64,000 nucleotides of DNA from Leptolyngbyaceae cyanobacterium (GCA_036703985.1 DATNQN010000008.1:30947-94946), one strand, 5' to 3'. Numbered from the stretch's first letter, positions 16,556 through 25,123 are shown. Notes: generated by a model not told the origin, from the letters alone. Numbers and translations: made by a program.

Positions 16556-17272
16556 ATGTCAGACAAGGTAGTAGTAATAGTAGGCGCGACTGGTGGTATA
16601 GGTTCGGCGTTAACCCGCAAACTAGCACCGATGGGTAATCGTTTGGTGTTAGCAGCTAGAGATCGCGATCGATTAGCCAATTTAGCATCATCCCTGCCAG
16701 AAACCCAACCCAGTCAATTCTTAACCATACCTTGCGACATCACTCAACCCCAACAAGTAAAAACCTTGATGGAAAAAGCAGTTGCTCAGTTCGGTCAAAT
16801 TGATGCGTTAGTAAATGCGGCTGGTGCGGGCATCCTCAAACAATACAACAAAATCGAACCAGCGGATTTGGATGCCATGCTGGATCTAAATTTAAAAGGT
16901 AGCTTCTACACTTGCCAAGCAGCAGCAGAAGTCATGAAAGAGCGCAAATCCGGCCATATTTGCAACGTAGTCGGAATTTTAGGCAAACATTCGATGGCAA
17001 TGGCAGCAGCTTACTGCGCTTCTAAGTTTGCGGTAGTTGGTTTCAGCAAGTGTATGGCGGATGAGTTGAAGCGCTTCGGAATTAAATTCACTCTTTTTTA
17101 CTTCGGCGGGATCGATTCTCCCTTTTGGGATAACGTGAATCTAAAAGTCGATCGATCGAAAATGCTGAGTAAGGAAACGGCGGCGGAAGCAATTTTGTTT
17201 GCCCTGAGTGCCGAACCGCAAGCAGTCCCGATGGAAATTAACATCCAACCCGAAAGTCACTTGTTTTTTTAA
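16556..17272 (+). CDS. SDR-family oxidoreductase lacking the catalytic serine
   Basis: 238-aa short-chain dehydrogenase/reductase. The NAD(P)-binding glycine motif is GATGGIG (10-16), the structural NAAGAG is at 87-92, and the YCASK motif gives Y153 and K157. The residue 13 before the tyrosine, normally the catalytic serine of the N-[IV]-S-S pattern, is G140 in NVVGILG. The reaction may be altered or lost, although some SDRs tolerate this. The R/D pattern after strand 2 (AARDRDR) favours NADP(H). The substrate is unknown. A hairpin at 17276-17303 follows the stop. Confidence 0.9.
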   Translation: MSDKVVVIVGATGGIGSALTRKLAPMGNRLVLAARDRDRLANLASSLPETQPSQFLTIPCDITQPQQVKTLMEKAVAQFGQIDALVNAAGAGILKQYNKIEPADLDAMLDLNLKGSFYTCQAAAEVMKERKSGHICNVVGILGKHSMAMAAAYCASKFAVVGFSKCMADELKRFGIKFTLFYFGGIDSPFWDNVNLKVDRSKMLSKETAAEAILFALSAEPQAVPMEINIQPESHLFF

Positions 17273-17275
17273 TCG

Positions 17276-17303
17276 ATAGGTTTCTTTCTTAAGAAAGACC
17301 TAT
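17276..17303 (+). terminator. Hairpin after the SDR gene
   Basis: ATAGGTTTCTTTCTT is followed directly by the near-complement AAGAAAGACCTAT, giving a stem of about 13 bp just after the stop. There is no long T tract, so termination efficiency is uncertain. Confidence 0.55.
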
Positions 17304-17366
17304 AAATCTCTGTAAAAAGGCAAAATTTAGAGCTAAAGAAGCTTAAAGACTGGATTTTCCAAGGCT

Positions 17367-18482
17367 ATGAAAATCGATCGCGTTCACTTCTATGTAGAAG
17401 ACGCTCGGAAATACCGCAACTGGTTTGTCGATCGCTTCGGCTTTCAAGCATTAGGAGGTGATTCTAACTACCATACTCGCCGGGAAACCGTTAAAAGCGG
17501 CCCAGTCTATTTCGTGCTTTCTTCGCCTCTTTCTTCTGCCAGTCCAGTAGCGGACTATTTGGATTTACATCCCCCAGGAGTAGTAGATATTACTTTTCGC
17601 GTTCCAAATATAGAATCCCTAGTGGATAGAGCGACTAGCGAAGGAGTAAAATTCCTGCAACCGCTCCAAAAAACACGAACCGGGAATTCTGACTTCAAAT
17701 GGTGTCAAATAGCTGCCTGGGGGGGTCTGCGCCATACGCTGATCGAAGAGGAACCAGGGAAAGGAAAAAATGAAGAGAATAGCAGCGCGATGGAAAATCC
17801 AAGCGATGCTCCCATCTCTTATCTCGGCATCGATCATATCGTGCTGAACGTGAATGCTGGCGAAATGGAAAAAGCAGTTACTTGGTATGAAAAGGTACTG
17901 GGATTTCAACGCCAGCAAAAATTTAGTATTCAAACCGAGCGATCGGGTTTACACAGCCAAGTAATGTATCATCCCAGCGGTTGGGTAAAACTACCAATTA
18001 ACGAGCCAGCATCAGGTAATTCTCAAATTCAAGAATTTTTAGATGTTAATAAAGGGCCAGGAATTCAACATATCGCTTTGCAGGCACTCGACTTGGTATC
18101 CACAGTTAAGCAACTGAGAGCAGCTGGTCTACCCTTTATTCAAGTTCCTCCCAGCTACTACAGCCAGTTGGAGCAACGGCAACCATTCCCTCTCTCAGCC
18201 AAAGAATTAAAAGAAGTAGCCAAACAGCAGATTTTAGTGGATTGGGAGACAGATATCAACCAATTACCAACAGAATTTTCCCCTTTGTTGCTTCAAACTT
18301 TTACTAATCCAATTTTTAGCCAGCCTACTTTCTTTTTCGAGTTAATCGAGCGACGAGTCTGCTGTATCAATGGCCGACAACAGCAGGCTGAAGGTTTTGG
18401 GGAAGGAAACTTTCGCGCCTTATTTGAAGCGATCGAACTAGAGCAGATGAAACGAGGCAGTTTAGGGCTAAATAAATCATAA
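17367..18482 (+). CDS. hppD: 4-hydroxyphenylpyruvate dioxygenase
   Basis: 371-aa Fe(II)-dependent dioxygenase of the VOC superfamily, converting 4-hydroxyphenylpyruvate to homogentisate. In cyanobacteria this feeds tocopherol synthesis. Two VOC modules are visible (about 1-130 and 152-330). The iron ligands read H157 (GIDHIVLNV), H235 (GIQHIALQA) and E325 (FFFELIER). The conserved C-terminal GFGEGNFRALFEAIELEQ is present. It ends 117 bases before the convergent CPP1-like gene, with an inverted repeat between them. Single-gene unit on this strand. Confidence 0.95.
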   Translation: MKIDRVHFYVEDARKYRNWFVDRFGFQALGGDSNYHTRRETVKSGPVYFVLSSPLSSASPVADYLDLHPPGVVDITFRVPNIESLVDRATSEGVKFLQPLQKTRTGNSDFKWCQIAAWGGLRHTLIEEEPGKGKNEENSSAMENPSDAPISYLGIDHIVLNVNAGEMEKAVTWYEKVLGFQRQQKFSIQTERSGLHSQVMYHPSGWVKLPINEPASGNSQIQEFLDVNKGPGIQHIALQALDLVSTVKQLRAAGLPFIQVPPSYYSQLEQRQPFPLSAKELKEVAKQQILVDWETDINQLPTEFSPLLLQTFTNPIFSQPTFFFELIERRVCCINGRQQQAEGFGEGNFRALFEAIELEQMKRGSLGLNKS

Positions 18483-18486
18483 AAGA

Positions 18487-18590
18487 GTAGGTAAATGGGG
18501 AAAATAAGTTAATTTTTAGGCTTCGTAATACATCATTTATACTTCATCCTTCCCCATTTTTCCCTTTGCTCATTTACCTAACCCCTAGCC
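18487..18590. terminator. Inverted repeat between convergent hppD and CPP1-like genes
   Basis: TAGGTAAATG with GGGGAAAA near the start and TTTTTCCC with CATTTACCTA near the end form a long interrupted stem. It is placed to act as a bidirectional terminator or to be a dispersed repeat. Confidence 0.5.
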
Positions 18591-18598
18591 CTGACAAC

Positions 18599-19204
18599 TC
18601 ATCGTAAAAAGCTGGTTACTAGCCAGAGAATAATAAAAGTTATGCAAGCAGCAAAGCGTTCCACAGTTAAAGGAATAAGATTAATTTGAGTTTGGAGTAA
18701 CGGATTAAGCGCAGCAGAGAAAGCTAAACCAGTGATTAATGCTAATAAGGACATTAGCATGGCTCGACCCAGCTTATTCTCCTTACGAGTAAGAAAATAA
18801 AGACTGACTAATACTCCTGCCGCCAACGCCACGGAAGCATTGTAAAAACTCAAAGCAGCCAAACAAAGAAAAATACCTGCCGGCCAGAGGATATCACCCC
18901 GACTGGGAGTATCGAGTAGCCCTTGCAGCCATGTGGGGGTTTGTTTGACGGGAGTAGGCGAGGTACTCGGCGGTGCTTCCGATAAGCGTTCTGCAAACCG
19001 GATACCTTCTGGAACCTTAATTTTGCCTTCCTGACGCATCCGCAAACGTTCCATCAAAATCGCATCATAAGCGGTTTCGATCGTTTCCTGTCGCTTCGGG
19101 TCGCTACTATGCTCTTGAGTCAAGCGATTACGAGCAGTTTGAATTTCTTCAAAGGTAGCGTCTTCGTTTAGCCCCAACTGTTTGTAGGGATTTTCAGCAT
19201 TCAT
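18599..19204 (-). CDS. CPP1-like membrane protein with J-like N-terminal domain
   Basis: 201-aa protein of the cyanobacterial/plastid CPP1-like family, related to the J-like chaperone of protochlorophyllide oxidoreductase. Residues about 4-60 form a J-like helical domain (NPYKQLGLNEDATFEEIQTA onward) without a clear HPD, so it is not a canonical DnaJ. A Pro/Ser linker follows, then about four hydrophobic segments (105-201). The J-like part should be cytoplasmic. The neighbouring hppD makes a tocopherol precursor, a photosynthesis-related setting, but they are convergent and not co-transcribed. Its exact cyanobacterial role is inferred from the plastid relative. Confidence 0.85.
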   Translation of the reverse strand: MNAENPYKQLGLNEDATFEEIQTARNRLTQEHSSDPKRQETIETAYDAILMERLRMRQEGKIKVPEGIRFAERLSEAPPSTSPTPVKQTPTWLQGLLDTPSRGDILWPAGIFLCLAALSFYNASVALAAGVLVSLYFLTRKENKLGRAMLMSLLALITGLAFSAALNPLLQTQINLIPLTVERFAACITFIILWLVTSFLR

Positions 19205-19602
19205 TTAAAACCTCCAAGACATCCCAATTCTGCCAAAGATCCTATTCGACCCCAAACTGATGGCGGCGTTAGGAGATATTATCTCCTTATCCGACTGGTT
19301 GGGGCTAGCATTTGATTGTTACCCAGTGATAAAAGCCATACTCCTGGAAGCTAGTTTAGCCTGATACCCGGAACAGAATCATTCCCATCAAAGGAAAACC
19401 TCTTGTTCTATGTAGAGTCTAGCTACTTAGTAGGGCATACTAATGCTGGGCTGCTATGAAATCCTTTAAAATGCTGGATACACGATAATGCGGCAAATTT
19501 TTCCCCAAGCCTTGCTCCCGATACTCGACCCCAGAGTTCAGAACTTCTCTTTTGTTTGCTCTTTAATCCTCAACTTTAAATTTATAGTGTGAAGTGGTGG
19601 CC
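19205..19602. promoter_or_regulatory. Divergent intergenic region with a nested palindrome
   Basis: It lies between the CPP1-like gene (-) and the first OmpR-type regulator (+). It holds a perfect GGAGATA-T-TATCTCC palindrome (19272-19286) inside a CCCCAA/TTGGGG pair (19250-19255 and 19299-19304). This could be an operator or a leader hairpin of the minus-strand gene. No gene is seen. Confidence 0.5.
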
Positions 19603-20337
19603 ATGTCTCTCGCCAAGATACTTGTCGTTGATGACGACCCTGCGGTTCGCAACTTAATCCAGCGTTTCTTAACTAAACAAAACTACCAAATGGAGTCTGC
19701 CGCAGATGGGAAGACAGCCATAACGGTGTTTGAGCAGTTCAACCCGGATTTAGTGATTCTGGATGTGAATTTGCCCGATGCAAATGGCTACAACCTTTGC
19801 CAAGAAATGCAGAGCCGCACGGGTGTGTTTGTTCTCATGCTAACTAGCCGGACAGACGAAGCTGATAAAATTACAGGGTTTTCCAAAGGTGCTGATGACT
19901 ATATAACAAAACCTTTTAGTCTAAGCGAATTGGGAGTCAGAGTAGCAGCGATTTTGAAGCGCCAGCGAGTTGTTACGACGGCAGAACAGCAACGGATTGT
20001 TTTTGACCAGTTGATGATCGATCCAGTTCGTCGGGAGGTAACCCTGAACAACGCGAGCGTACCTTTAACTGCCCTTGAATTTGATTTATTACATTTTTTG
20101 GCCAGCCATCCCGGACGAGTTTGGCGTCGTTCCGAACTGATCCAAGCTGTATGGGATTACGAATATGTAGGCGACCAAAGAGTAGTTGACGTTCATATCG
20201 GCCAAATTCGGAAAAAGCTAGAAATGGATACCAATCAGCCTGAATTAATTCAAACAGTGCGAGGTGTTGGCTACAAATTTGAGGTTCCAGTTATTACTAA
20301 TCATAGTAATGAGGCAGCAGATACTTCTGGGCCGTGA
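19603..20337 (+). CDS. OmpR/PhoB-type response regulator (first of a tandem pair)
   Basis: 244-aa two-domain transcription factor. The receiver (about 5-118) has the acidic DDD at 10-12, phospho-acceptor D54 in LVILDVNLPDANG, the Thr of LMLTSRTD and Lys of ITKPF. A winged-helix DNA-binding domain of OmpR type (about 140-232) ends in the RVVDVHIGQIRKKLE...VRGVGYKFE pattern. ATG 19603 starts the conserved fold; GTG codons 6 and 9 bases upstream are alternatives. No kinase is adjacent. The next gene is a paralogue, separated by a terminator, suggesting a tandem duplication. Confidence 0.93.
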   Translation: MSLAKILVVDDDPAVRNLIQRFLTKQNYQMESAADGKTAITVFEQFNPDLVILDVNLPDANGYNLCQEMQSRTGVFVLMLTSRTDEADKITGFSKGADDYITKPFSLSELGVRVAAILKRQRVVTTAEQQRIVFDQLMIDPVRREVTLNNASVPLTALEFDLLHFLASHPGRVWRRSELIQAVWDYEYVGDQRVVDVHIGQIRKKLEMDTNQPELIQTVRGVGYKFEVPVITNHSNEAADTSGP

Positions 20338-20348
20338 CCTAATTGGGG

Positions 20349-20376
20349 GTCTGGCTCTTATCAGGCCAGACTTTTC
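20349..20376 (+). terminator. Terminator between the two response regulators
   Basis: GTCTGGC (20349-20355) pairs with GCCAGAC (20365-20371) across a 9-base loop, followed by TTTTC. The two paralogous regulators therefore probably have separate transcripts. Confidence 0.8.
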
Positions 20377-20418
20377 TATCCCTTTATTCAGTTTGAAGTA
20401 TGTGCTTAATACTTGATT

Positions 20419-21162
20419 ATGAAAAGTGACATAGGTCGCAAAAAAATTTTGATTGTAGATGACGACCCAGCAATCCGTAATTTAATTTATCGTTTCTTAA
20501 GTCAAAGTAAACAAAATTATTATCTGGAGTCAGCTTCAAATGGTGAATCAGCATTAGAGTTGTTTGAGCGGTTTCAGCCTGACTTAGTGATTTTAGATAT
20601 AATTTTACCGGACGCGATCGGCTTTAAAATTTGTGAAAAAATGAAGAGCCGGAGTAGTGTTTTAATTATGTTTCTAACTTGTTTGACCGATGTCAAGTCT
20701 CAAGTACTTGGGCTGGAGTCGGCTGATGCGTATGTTACTAAGCCTTTTTATGTGGAAGTTTTAGAAAAACAGGTAGAGGCTCTTTTGCGGCGAGCTAATT
20801 TGAGTTTAACTAATATTCAACGACAGCCTCTAGTTTTTGAACAATTAGCGATCGATCCGGTACGCCGTGAAGTTACTCTTAATAATCAAAATGTACCTTT
20901 AACGGCTTTAGAATTTGATTTATTGCATTTTTTGGCCAGCCATCCCGGACGAGTTTGGCGGCGCAAAGAGCTAATCAGAGAGGTATGGGGTTACGAACAT
21001 ATAGGAGGAGAAGGCGCAGAAGATCGAGTTGTAGATGTTCATATCGGCCAAATACGTAAGAAAATTGAATTGGATTCTACTCAACCAAGCTTGATTCAAA
21101 CAGTTCGCAATGTGGGGTATAAATTGGAGCTTCCTAATTCAACTCCTGTGGAAAATAAATAA
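20419..21162 (+). CDS. OmpR/PhoB-type response regulator (second of pair, divergent receiver)
   Basis: 247-aa paralogue of the preceding regulator. The winged-helix half is nearly the same, with LTALEFDLLHFLASHPGRVW identical in both, so both may read similar DNA sites. A six-residue GEGAED-type insertion precedes the RVVDVHIGQIRKK helix. The receiver keeps D60 (LVILDIILPD), a Thr in FLTCLTD and the Lys of VTKPF. However, it has lost one residue and an acidic residue at the usual GADDY segment (here SADAY). Signal input may differ while the output is shared. ATG 20419 is preferred over an in-frame TTG at 20413. Confidence 0.92.
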   Translation: MKSDIGRKKILIVDDDPAIRNLIYRFLSQSKQNYYLESASNGESALELFERFQPDLVILDIILPDAIGFKICEKMKSRSSVLIMFLTCLTDVKSQVLGLESADAYVTKPFYVEVLEKQVEALLRRANLSLTNIQRQPLVFEQLAIDPVRREVTLNNQNVPLTALEFDLLHFLASHPGRVWRRKELIREVWGYEHIGGEGAEDRVVDVHIGQIRKKIELDSTQPSLIQTVRNVGYKLELPNSTPVENK

Positions 21163-21226
21163 AAGGGTAGTGGGTAGTGAGTAATGGTATTTCGGAGCTA
21201 TCTTTATTTATCAAATTTGAGAAATA

Positions 21227-21268
21227 ATCGGTCATGAATCGAAGTGAAAGATCCATGACCGATTTTTT
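21227..21268 (+). terminator. Terminator after the second response regulator
   Basis: ATCGGTCATG (21227-21236) pairs with CATGACCGAT (21254-21263), followed by T6. It is 65 bases after the stop and lies between convergent genes. Confidence 0.85.
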
Positions 21269-21284
21269 GTTTATGATTTTCTCT

Positions 21285-21515
21285 TTAATTTCCAGCAGAG
21301 TTACGGAATAAAGTTTCCAGATATACTTGGGCAGCCCGACGATAGCTACGGGATGTTTCCGGTGTGTTACTAGTACCGTTTTGCAGTAAAAATAGGGAGA
21401 GCGCAGCAGTAAATACCCGGTCTTGATCCCAATCTGGATGAGTTTCTAAGTAGGTTTTGAGGGATTCGTGGAGTACTTCTGGGATTTCAGCCAGCATACT
21501 AACATTTGTGTTCAT
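21285..21515 (-). CDS. DUF2811 family small protein
   Basis: 76-aa protein, recognised as the cyanobacterial DUF2811 type from MLAEIPEVLHESLKTYLETH and DRVFTAALSLFLLQNG. It is all-helical and cytoplasmic, with no known function. The reading frame stays open 42 codons upstream, but that part is encoded by low-complexity CACTCACCCG-type repeats. The ATG at 21515 has GAGGT five bases before it, so the short version is chosen. Confidence 0.8.
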   Translation of the reverse strand: MNTNVSMLAEIPEVLHESLKTYLETHPDWDQDRVFTAALSLFLLQNGTSNTPETSRSYRRAAQVYLETLFRNSAGN

Positions 21516-22107
21516 GGGCACCTCACAGGAAGAGGGGTGAAGGGGCAGGGGCAGAGCAGGTGAGTGGGTGAGCGGGTGAGTGGGTGAAAGGTAAGGACAC
21601 AGCAGCCGAACTAATTTCTGAATTCTGAATGAATATTTCATCTTTCAGGCTTTATCCCTTGTCTTTGTCCAATCACCGATCGCTAATTTCGATCGCGTAT
21701 ATAGGTCAGCCGCATCATTGTCGTCTAAGAGGGGGTGGGGTTGTCAATGCTGCGAAATGTTAAGACTGCCTTTATAAAAACTACATGATTACGAAACAAT
21801 AGGACTTTCAGCCCTATTTTTGTTACATTTCTTTATTAAAACTGGTTTGATTTGAGCTATTAGAGGATTTCTCAAAAAATCCCCAGCGTGACATGAAGAG
21901 CTTATGCAGTCGTTTAAACCTGTGGAAAACTATTTAGACTCTGTGGAAAACTTTCTGCTAGGCTGTGGAAAGAGTGTGGAATCAGTGGGGAAATTTTTGG
22001 CAAAAGATAAGAATTGCAAAAAATTCGGTCTGTGGAAACCATGAAAATTAAGTTACTCAGCCAATCGCTCGCTTACTTGCCCTGCCCCGTCACGGACGAG
22101 CGATCGA
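21516..22107. other. Intergenic region with heptamer repeat, hairpin and DnaA-box cluster
   Basis: 592 bases without a convincing gene. From low to high coordinates: GAGTGGGTGA-type repeats (about 21557-21592), a small hairpin AATAGG...CCTATT (about 21799-21819) followed by TTTT, AT-rich DNA, and the TGTGGAAAA cluster (21921-22039) just downstream of the HD-GYP gene. Confidence 0.6.
21921..22039 (+). other. Cluster of DnaA-box-like 9-mers
   Basis: TGTGGAAAA, the complement of TTTTCCACA, occurs at 21921-21929 and 21942-21950. Variants occur at 21964-21972 (TGTGGAAAG), 21975-21983 (TGTGGAATC) and 22031-22039 (TGTGGAAAC). All are in the same orientation within 119 bases. Such clustering is expected of a DnaA-binding region, either an origin or a titration/regulatory site. 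Confidence 0.45.
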
Positions 22108-23793
22108 TCAATAATTAAGGATATGACCCAAAACTGAAAAAACTTGCTGTTGCTCGAAAAGCTCCACCAGATCGAGATTAATTTTATTTTTATGAGCTTC
22201 TTGTCGAAGTATTTGCAGGGCGGTGGAGACTGGTAATCTGTCTTTATAGGGGCGATCGCTGGCAGTCAGCGCATCGTAGATATCCGCGATCGTCAAAATC
22301 TGAGTTTGGATCGGAATATTCTCTTCACTCAAGCCTTGGGGGTAGCCGCTACCATCGAGCTTTTCATGATGGGCGTAGGCGATTTTAGGGATATTTTTCA
22401 GATGTTTCGTCCAGGGAATGCGCTGGAGAAATTTGTAAGTGTGAGTAACGTGGGCTTCGATCGCTAAGCGCTCTTGATGGGTGAGATTACCTCTAGGTAA
22501 CATGAGTTGAGCCATTTCCTCTAAAGAAACCAAGGGCTTAAGCTGACCGTCAATGTCTCGATATTTATACTCGGCTAGTTGTGTGAGTTGGGCGAGGGCT
22601 TCTTCTGATAAAGCCTTAAATTTACTAGTTTCCAGGGCTTCCGGTTCATTTACTTCGATAATTAGTTGCCAGTATTTATTCAGTTTTTCGATACTTTGAG
22701 CTAACTGGATATCCAGTTGTTCGACTTCTTGACAACAAGTACAACGGCTTTGGGAAGTTTCTTTGAACAAATGAGAGCGATCGGACAGCCCTAGCAGATA
22801 TTGATATTTAGATTGAGTAACTTCCATTTCTAGGGTTCGTTGGGCGAGGGCGAAGCGCTGGCGAAGAATTTCCAGTTGTTCGGGGTAGAGCTTTTTCCGC
22901 TTGCCTAAAATGGCTTCCGGGACGCAAACTTTACCGAAGTCGTGCAAGAGAGCGGCGTAACGAATTTCTTGGATTTGCCGATCGTTAAAATGAAGCGATC
23001 GCAAAGGCCCGCTATTCACTGCATCGATCTGTTGGCTAAGCGCCATCACCAGTTGAGCGACTCGTTCCGAATGACCCGATGTGGTGGGGTCGCGCATTTC
23101 AATCAGTTCGACGGAAGCTTTCACGAATCCCTCGAACAAATTTTCGATACTTTCCTGTAGTTGATTGCGTTCGATGGAGATAGCGGCTTGGGAAGCTAGC
23201 GATCGCAAAAGTCTTTCTTCCCAATCCGAATAGGGCTGCGTGACTTTAGCCACGTTATCCACGGTAATCACTGCATCGTGCTTGATTTTACGATTGATCA
23301 GTTGCAGGATGCCGATTACTTCTCCATCTTGGTTTTGCATCGGCAGCACCAATACCGAGCGAGTACGGTAGGAAAAAGTTTCATCAAAACTCTTATCTAG
23401 CTGGTATTCGATCTCTGCTGGTAAATCGTAAGCATCTGGCAAACTCAAGCTTTTACCGGTGAGGGCTACATAACCAGCCAGACTTTTGCCATTGAGGGGC
23501 ATGGCAAATTCTTCTAAGGTGATGTGGGGCTGAGAATCATTTTGGGCGGCTTTAAAGATCAGTTTAGGGATGGCGTCGCTATGATCGATCAGGTAAACGC
23601 TACCAGCATCGCTACACGTAATTTCCCGACTCTTTGACAAGATCAAATTCAGCAATTCCCCTAAATTTTGACTGCTAGAAAGAGCGGTACCGATCGCTAA
23701 CAGCTGCTCGATTAATTCCACTTGCTGAGCAGATTCTTGGAGCATAAGTTCGTGGTTGGGAAGGGGGATCAGCTGGGTATCGAGAACTATCAT
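22108..23793 (-). CDS. GAF / HD-GYP cyclic-di-GMP phosphodiesterase-like protein
   Basis: 561-aa soluble protein. A GAF domain (about 28-210) precedes the HD-GYP domain. The latter shows HSERVAQL (241-248), the HD pair H284-D285 in LLHDFGK, and HHEKLDGSGYP (475-485) with DIYDALTASDRPYK. These are the metal and GYP signatures of c-di-GMP phosphodiesterases. Between HD and HHE lies an unusually long insertion (about 300-430) containing CTCC (C351, C353, C354), perhaps a metal or redox site. Catalysis is expected but not proven. In this window it could oppose the GGEEF cyclase at 5762-6622. DnaA-box-like repeats follow its stop. Confidence 0.9.
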   Translation of the reverse strand: MIVLDTQLIPLPNHELMLQESAQQVELIEQLLAIGTALSSSQNLGELLNLILSKSREITCSDAGSVYLIDHSDAIPKLIFKAAQNDSQPHITLEEFAMPLNGKSLAGYVALTGKSLSLPDAYDLPAEIEYQLDKSFDETFSYRTRSVLVLPMQNQDGEVIGILQLINRKIKHDAVITVDNVAKVTQPYSDWEERLLRSLASQAAISIERNQLQESIENLFEGFVKASVELIEMRDPTTSGHSERVAQLVMALSQQIDAVNSGPLRSLHFNDRQIQEIRYAALLHDFGKVCVPEAILGKRKKLYPEQLEILRQRFALAQRTLEMEVTQSKYQYLLGLSDRSHLFKETSQSRCTCCQEVEQLDIQLAQSIEKLNKYWQLIIEVNEPEALETSKFKALSEEALAQLTQLAEYKYRDIDGQLKPLVSLEEMAQLMLPRGNLTHQERLAIEAHVTHTYKFLQRIPWTKHLKNIPKIAYAHHEKLDGSGYPQGLSEENIPIQTQILTIADIYDALTASDRPYKDRLPVSTALQILRQEAHKNKINLDLVELFEQQQVFSVLGHILNY

Positions 23794-24254
23794 GTATTTT
23801 TCACCCTAATATTCCAAATCAGGCTGGCTCACTCACCGATCGATTTAAGATTGAACTAATGGCCCCAGAAATGTATTGAGCGGTTGAGACCGTTTTTGGT
23901 TTTGGTTATTTTTGCTTGAGATTGAAAGTGGGAAAAATAGATTTATTAAATTTTTTCCTAAAAGAGATTGTTTTAACATTCTAATTAACGAAACTATGGT
24001 TGGTGATTACCATCCTGACTATGTATGAAAGTTATCCTATAGATAGATGACTAAAGCAAGGTGGCAAAAATAAACCATCAGTTTGATTTTCGATCTCCTT
24101 GCCTAGTTTCCTTACCTTTATAGCTATCAACACAGATCGAAAATTTCTGTCTATGCCCATAAGTAGTAGTTGGGTTGGTCAAAAGTACGCTCTACTCGAA
24201 CTAATTTTAAATTTAGCTATATATAGCAATCCTAAATGAATTGCGAACAACTAG

Positions 24255-24301
24255 ACCCCACCCTAGCCCTCCCCTTGGTAAGGGGAGGGCTAGGGTGGGG
24301 T
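24255..24301. repeat. Long perfect hairpin repeat
   Basis: The arm 24255-24276 (ACCCCACCCTAGCCCTCCCC plus TT) is perfectly complementary to 24280-24301, with a 3-base loop. The C/G-run composition resembles the repeat embedded in urtC at 37257-37330. It is typical of dispersed palindromes in cyanobacterial genomes. Confidence 0.85.
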
Positions 24302-24473
24302 TGATTACTCAAATAGGATGGCTATAAAAGGAATTTGTTAGCGGTAAAGGTAAACCCAGGTCGATTGCTTCAATTTGAGTTAAGCGATCGCAAAATTGTG
24401 TCATGAGTTACTACTTGGGGTTAGCGTGCAGGCTGGAGGAACTGATGATTCATACTCCAAATTAGCAAGATTT

Positions 24474-24489
24474 CTCCCTAATTAGGGAG
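24474..24489. promoter_or_regulatory. Perfect 16-base palindrome, possible operator
   Basis: CTCCCTAATTAGGGAG lies about 300 bases upstream of the small gene at 24796. No known cyanobacterial regulator consensus was matched. Confidence 0.35.
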
Positions 24490-24795
24490 GATACTTTCGG
24501 TAGAGTCTCTAGCTGGTCGGTGGTTGAGTAAATTTGTCGGTACTGAAAAAGCTCGTTCGGACTGGGTGGCAAATCAACAAAAAGCCAAAACGATAAAACT
24601 TATTTATGAAAAGTTGTAAATTTCTTTCACAAGAACTTGACTCGGGTAATTAATTTTCTGTAGCGTAAGTTACAGAAGTAAATTAATGTTAGCCCATTAG
24701 CTAAGAGCGTTTGAGGGAAAGCGGAAAGAGTCTTACCGTTCCGCCGGATCGTCATCAAGCCTTGGCTGTGAGGCATTTACCCAGGCAAGAGAACT

Positions 24796-25053
24796 ATGAA
24801 AATTGACATCCACAAACCAGAAGTTGGTGCTTCCCCCCGCTTGTATGCCCAAAAGTGGTCGCTCGACAGCGAAGGAAATTCTCGGCAGCAGGAACTCCAA
24901 CCTTCCACATGGGTAAAACTTTTAGAACTTCCGAACCCTTTTAGTTTTGATGAAGCTTTTCTTCTGTGTCAAAATTCCCAAGACGAATGGCTAGCTTGGA
25001 TTCCAGATTACGGCGAGGCGGTACTGCATACCCGTCAATTTTGCTTAACTTGA
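24796..25053 (+). CDS. Small conserved-looking protein of unknown function
   Basis: 85-aa protein, not recognised by name. It is rich in aromatic residues (WVKLLELPNPFSFDEAF, DEWLAWIPDYGEAVLHTRQF), looks well folded and carries no signal peptide or membrane segment. AAGAG stands five bases before the ATG. A strong terminator lies 71 bases after the stop, which supports a real single-gene transcript. Confidence 0.7.
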   Translation: MKIDIHKPEVGASPRLYAQKWSLDSEGNSRQQELQPSTWVKLLELPNPFSFDEAFLLCQNSQDEWLAWIPDYGEAVLHTRQFCLT

Positions 25054-25123
25054 TTGATTTAGGCTGAGAGATGGCGATTTTCTCCTGACAATAGAGAGTA
25101 ATACGGGTAATAGGTGTAGCAGT

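Larger units (their letters stand above)
23794..24795. other. 1-kb non-coding region with two strong palindromes
   Basis: No convincing gene was seen in this stretch. It contains a 22-bp-arm hairpin repeat (24255-24301) and a perfect 16-base palindrome (24474-24489). The last ~200 bases should hold the promoter of the small gene at 24796. A small RNA cannot be excluded. Confidence 0.55.

Noticed and set aside
21516..21641. N-terminal 42-codon extension of the DUF2811 protein
   Set aside because: It is encoded by a low-complexity CACTCACCCG repeat, and the ATG at 21515 has a better ribosome site.
23876..23900. CGGT-TGAG-ACCG plus T5 as a plus-strand terminator upstream of the HD-GYP gene
   Set aside because: The stem is only about four base pairs and no plus-strand gene ends nearby.
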